Below, in pieces: positions 47,618 through 50,852 of a stretch of 50,852 nucleotides of DNA. Position 1 is the stretch's first letter; the number at the start of each line of letters is the position of its first letter. Both the position numbers and the translations under genes were made by a program. The notes below the pieces were generated by a model. It saw only the letters and a program-made list of their open reading frames with translations. It was not told the DNA's origin and did not search any database. The stretch covers positions 1-50,852 of the forward strand of contig NZ_JADGHH010000002.1 of the NCBI RefSeq assembly GCF_019689535.1. The letters run 5' to 3'. The stretch comes from Pigmentiphaga sp. (GTDB taxonomy: Bacteria > Pseudomonadota > Gammaproteobacteria > Burkholderiales > Burkholderiaceae_B).

Positions 47618-48529
47618 ATGGCCAAACGTCCCGCTACCGCTCCCGCCGCTCGCCCGGCCCCACGGCGGGAGGCGGAACTCGCCTCCGCGCAGCTTGACCT
47701 GTTCGCCGACCTGGCGCCCGCGGACGCGCCGCTCGTCCCGGGCAGGCCGGCGCCACAGCCCCATTCGATCCAACTTCCGCCCGGCGCACGCTGGCGCGAA
47801 GTGATGGCCGAAGGGCAATTGATCCGTTTCGTGCTCCAGCGTTCTCGCCGGCGCACCATCGGTTTTCTAATCGGGGACGACGGGCTGCGGGTCACGGCAC
47901 CCCGGTGGGTCGGCCTCGCCGAAATCGACGCTGCCGTGCGGGAGAAGTCCCGCTGGATCCTCTCCAAGCTGCGCGACTGGCAACAACGCAAGGAGCGGCT
48001 GGCGCTCAACCAAACGCGCTGGGAAGACGGCGGCGAGCTGCCCTATCTCGGCCGGCGCGTGGTCATGCGGCTCGATGCGCAGCGCGAGACCGGGCTCCAG
48101 AGCGTCGATCCGGACGCCCCTGCCGATGGCGACATACTATGGCTGGGCCTGCCGCACGACGCGGAAGCCGCACGCATACGCGATGCCGTCCAGGCCTGGC
48201 TGCAAGGCCGCGCGCGCAGCGTGTTCGACGCCCGCCTGCGCGAGTTCCTCGCGCGCACCGGCCTGGCGATCAAGCGCTGGAAACTGTCGTCGGCCGCGAC
48301 CCGCTGGGGATCATGCACCAGCGAAGGCAGTATCCTGCTCAACTGGCGCCTGATCCATTTCCCGCTGGACATCATCGACTACGTCATCGCGCACGAACTG
48401 GCCCACCTGCGCGAAATGAACCATGGCCCGGGCTTCTGGGCCGAAGTCGGGCAGTTGCTGCCGGGTTTCGAGAGCGCGCGCGACGTACTACGGCGACACG
48501 ACCCGGCCAGCCTTCCGCAATTCGATTGA
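47618..48529 (+). CDS. YgjP-like M48 metallopeptidase (DUF45)
   Basis: [46 protein letters not shown]. Confidence 0.92.
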   Translation: MAKRPATAPAARPAPRREAELASAQLDLFADLAPADAPLVPGRPAPQPHSIQLPPGARWREVMAEGQLIRFVLQRSRRRTIGFLIGDDGLRVTAPRWVGLAEIDAAVREKSRWILSKLRDWQQRKERLALNQTRWEDGGELPYLGRRVVMRLDAQRETGLQSVDPDAPADGDILWLGLPHDAEAARIRDAVQAWLQGRARSVFDARLREFLARTGLAIKRWKLSSAATRWGSCTSEGSILLNWRLIHFPLDIIDYVIAHELAHLREMNHGPGFWAEVGQLLPGFESARDVLRRHDPASLPQFD

Positions 48530-48575
48530 AGGCCCGCACGTGCCGGGCCTCTTCCCAACTCTACGCGAGGCATCC

Positions 48576-48971
48576 ATGCGACTACTTCACACCATGCTCC
48601 GAGTCGGCGACTTGCAGCGTTCCATCGACTTCTACACCAAGGTCCTCGGCATGCGCTTGCTGCGCCGCAAGGACTACCCCGACGGCAAGTTCACGCTCGC
48701 CTTCGTGGGCTACCAGGATGAACAGGACGGCGCCGTGATCGAGCTGACCCACAACTGGGATACCGACAAGTACGACCTCGGCAACGGCTACGGCCACATC
48801 GCCATCGAAGTCGACGACGCCTATGCCGCCTGTGAGCGCGTCCGCCAGCTGGGCGGCAAGGTCACCCGCGAGGCCGGCCCGATGAAGCACGGCAGCACCG
48901 TCATCGCCTTCGTCGAAGACCCCGACGGCTACAAGATCGAGTTCATCCAGGCCAACACCCGCCAGGACTGA
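48576..48971 (+). CDS. gloA: Lactoylglutathione lyase (glyoxalase I)
   Basis: [46 protein letters not shown]. Confidence 0.96.
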   Translation: MRLLHTMLRVGDLQRSIDFYTKVLGMRLLRRKDYPDGKFTLAFVGYQDEQDGAVIELTHNWDTDKYDLGNGYGHIAIEVDDAYAACERVRQLGGKVTREAGPMKHGSTVIAFVEDPDGYKIEFIQANTRQD

Positions 48972-48978
48972 GCGCCCT

Positions 48979-50136
48979 TCAGCGCAGGCGGTCCAGCGCG
49001 GCAAAGAAGGCGTCGACCTTGCCTTGTCCGTCGCGCCGCAGCTCGGCGTCGCGGCGCGCGCAATCGTCGGCTGCCTCCAGCGCACCGGCCTGCCCTACCT
49101 GGCGCGAGACGTCCTGCACCAGCTTGCACATGGGATGGCGGCGCGCAGCGAACGCCTGGAGCGCCTCTTCGAGCGACCCCGGCCCGGTCAGCAACTTGGC
49201 GAGCACTACCGAGTCTTCCAAGGCCATGGCACCGCCCTGCCCCATGAAAGGCGTCGAGGCATGCGCGGCGTCGCCGATGATCACCACGCGCCCGCGATGC
49301 CAGGGAACCGGGGCGATGATTTCTTCCACGGCGGTATAGAGCACCTCGCTGCCGGGGCCGAGCTGCTCGAGAAACTGCGCCGCCGGGGCGCCGAAGTGGC
49401 CGAAGCGCTCGCGCATCAGCAGGGGCCAGTCGGCGGGCTCGTACCAGGCGTCCTTGGGCTCGAGCATGACGCCGAACATGTAAAGCTTCTCGTCGCTGAT
49501 CGGCATGATGCCGAGCCGCTTGCCTACGCCCATCATCATGATTTTCGCGTCGAGGCCGCGCGGGCGGTCGTGCACGCTGCGCCACACGCCGAAGCCAGAA
49601 TAAACGGGCTCGATGTGCGGGAACACTTCGGCGCGGACCTGCGATCGTATGCCGTCGGCGCCGATCACCAGGTCGAATTCGCCTTGCGTCCCGTCGGACA
49701 AGTTCACGCGCATGGGGCCTTCGCCTCCGGCATCCGACATGCGCGTGACCGTCGCCCCCAGCTTGACCGTCACGCCCAGCTCGGCAATGCGGCTTGCAAG
49801 CACGCGGTGCAATTCCGCCCGCTTGATGCCTACGATGGCCGGCAGGCCTTCCGGCGAGGGGTAAACCGTCTCGACGATGAAGGTTCCGCTTTCATCGAAG
49901 TACTGATTGCGTCCGCCGCGGACGGCAAACCCCGCCTCGAGGATCTGCGGCAGCACGCCGAGGTCGCGCAGGACGCGCAAGCCATTGCTATAGATAAATA
50001 GCCCAGAGCTCTGGAACTTCCAGACCTGCTGTTTCTCCACCATGGTGACGCGCACGCCTTGCTGGGCGAGCGCGATCGCCGTCGAACATCCGGCAATGCC
50101 GGCGCCGACGATCAGGGCGTGGTCGATTCGAGGCAT
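48979..50136 (-). CDS. FAD-dependent aromatic-ring monooxygenase-like protein
   Basis: HALIVGAGIAGCSTAIALAQQGVRVTMVEK, LVIGADGIRSQVR, VVIIGDAAHASTPFMGQGGAMALEDSVVLAKLL. Confidence 0.9.
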   Translation of the reverse strand: MPRIDHALIVGAGIAGCSTAIALAQQGVRVTMVEKQQVWKFQSSGLFIYSNGLRVLRDLGVLPQILEAGFAVRGGRNQYFDESGTFIVETVYPSPEGLPAIVGIKRAELHRVLASRIAELGVTVKLGATVTRMSDAGGEGPMRVNLSDGTQGEFDLVIGADGIRSQVRAEVFPHIEPVYSGFGVWRSVHDRPRGLDAKIMMMGVGKRLGIMPISDEKLYMFGVMLEPKDAWYEPADWPLLMRERFGHFGAPAAQFLEQLGPGSEVLYTAVEEIIAPVPWHRGRVVIIGDAAHASTPFMGQGGAMALEDSVVLAKLLTGPGSLEEALQAFAARRHPMCKLVQDVSRQVGQAGALEAADDCARRDAELRRDGQGKVDAFFAALDRLR

Positions 50137-50267
50137 GATAATCTCCGTGTCGAGGCCCGTAGTGTCGGCGCAAGAGGGCAAGGCCTCAACCCTCGGGACG
50201 CCGGAACGGGGAACCGACCGTACGGAAATCGCCGCGGTCCGCCGCCAAGCCTGCCTTTCCTGCCTTC

Positions 50268-50757
50268 ATGCATGCACGTCCCAGCGATCTCCTGAGCCGC
50301 CTGCTGACCCACTGGCGTGCCGACCGGGCGGTCACGGCCCGCTTTTCGCTCTCGGCGCCCTGGGCGTTGAGATCGGCCGGCGTCGAAGGAGCCCTGATCC
50401 GGATGTGCGCGGGCGCGCCTTACTTGCTGGCCGTGAAAGACCAAGCGCCCGAGCGCCTAGAGGCCGGCGACATCGCCATGCTGCCCCATGGCGACCCCCA
50501 CACCATCTCGTCCGGGCCCGATTTGCCGCCCCAACCGTTCCAGCCGTTGATTGCGGCGCACCAGGTAGGCGCGCACGGCGACCAGCCCATCGTCTTTGCG
50601 CACGGGGGCAACGGCCCCGCCACCGAGATGTTCTCGCTGCACCTGTGGCTGCCCGACAGCCTGCGCGCGCTACCGCATGCCCTGCCCGCCCTCATCGTGA
50701 TTCGCCGGAGCGAAACCCCCATGACTGCCGCGCTAGCCACGGCGATGGAATCACTCT
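50268..50757 (+). pseudogene. AraC-family regulator, N-terminal cupin part only, interrupted at its 3' side
   Basis: AraC_binding/cupin_6-like sequence (FSLSAPWALRS...LEAGDIAMLPHGDPHTI...LPALIVIRRSETPMTAALATAMESLL) ends before the HTH domains, where a transposon-like sequence begins. Confidence 0.75.
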
Positions 50758-50852
50758 TGACATCCTCCCCGGTCTGAAGGCCGGAGATTCCTACGGCGCT
50801 CAGGAGCGGCATTGAGCCGCCCCTGAGTCGCTTCGGTGGGTTCCTGCTGCTG
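50757..50852 (-). mobile_element. End of an IS200/IS605 (IS1341-type) element, continuing beyond the window
   Basis: TTGACATCCTCCCCGGTCTGAAGGCCGGAGATTCCTACGG with hairpin CCGGTC-TGAA-GGCCGG, then long hairpin CTCAGGAGCGGC-ATTGA-GCCGCCCCTGAG, typical of such element ends. Confidence 0.75.

Noticed and set aside
1-50852. CRISPR array, prophage, or classical restriction/toxin-antitoxin defence system
   Set aside because: No regularly spaced direct repeats, phage structural genes or recognisable defence modules seen on either strand.

Overview
GC-rich chromosomal window, most like a betaproteobacterium of the Alcaligenaceae (Bordetella/Achromobacter-like; inferred from gene content, not searched). 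Left edge: start of recA (minus) with a LexA box, then a breakpoint joining two 5'-truncated genes (MaoC-family dehydratase and a Bug/TctC-type solute-binding protein), an OmpR-type two-component pair and an MHS-type MFS transporter. About 6.0-25.6 kb holds a multi-operon locus built around two adjacent cyanophycin-synthetase-like ligases. It also contains a DUF1854 protein, an ABC exporter with an extra zinc-ribbon N-terminus, a divergent ureohydrolase, a FemAB/GNAT-like transferase, a class III aminotransferase, and an operon of HAD phosphatase, alpha/beta hydrolase, two SMR/EamA proteins and a DegT aminotransferase. ATPase/MFP genes and permease/OMF genes of a MacAB/DevABC-like exporter flank this locus on either side. 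No cyanophycinase was seen in the window. This is the best candidate for a poorly described system. Further right: an exported spermidine-synthase-like protein, a His-rich periplasmic protein, a MarR/Ohr peroxide module with clear operators, and a sulfatase-FGE-sulfatase operon with dockerin-like C-termini, divergent from a NarL-type two-component system. Then come a tRNA-Met, a candidate structured ncRNA, and a conserved housekeeping block (miaB-phoH-ybeY-corC-lnt-glyQ-glyS-gmhB-plsC-ygjP-gloA). The right edge shows a probable IS200/IS605-type element end interrupting an AraC-type regulator gene. All calls come from reading the sequence and supplied translations; no database search was run.
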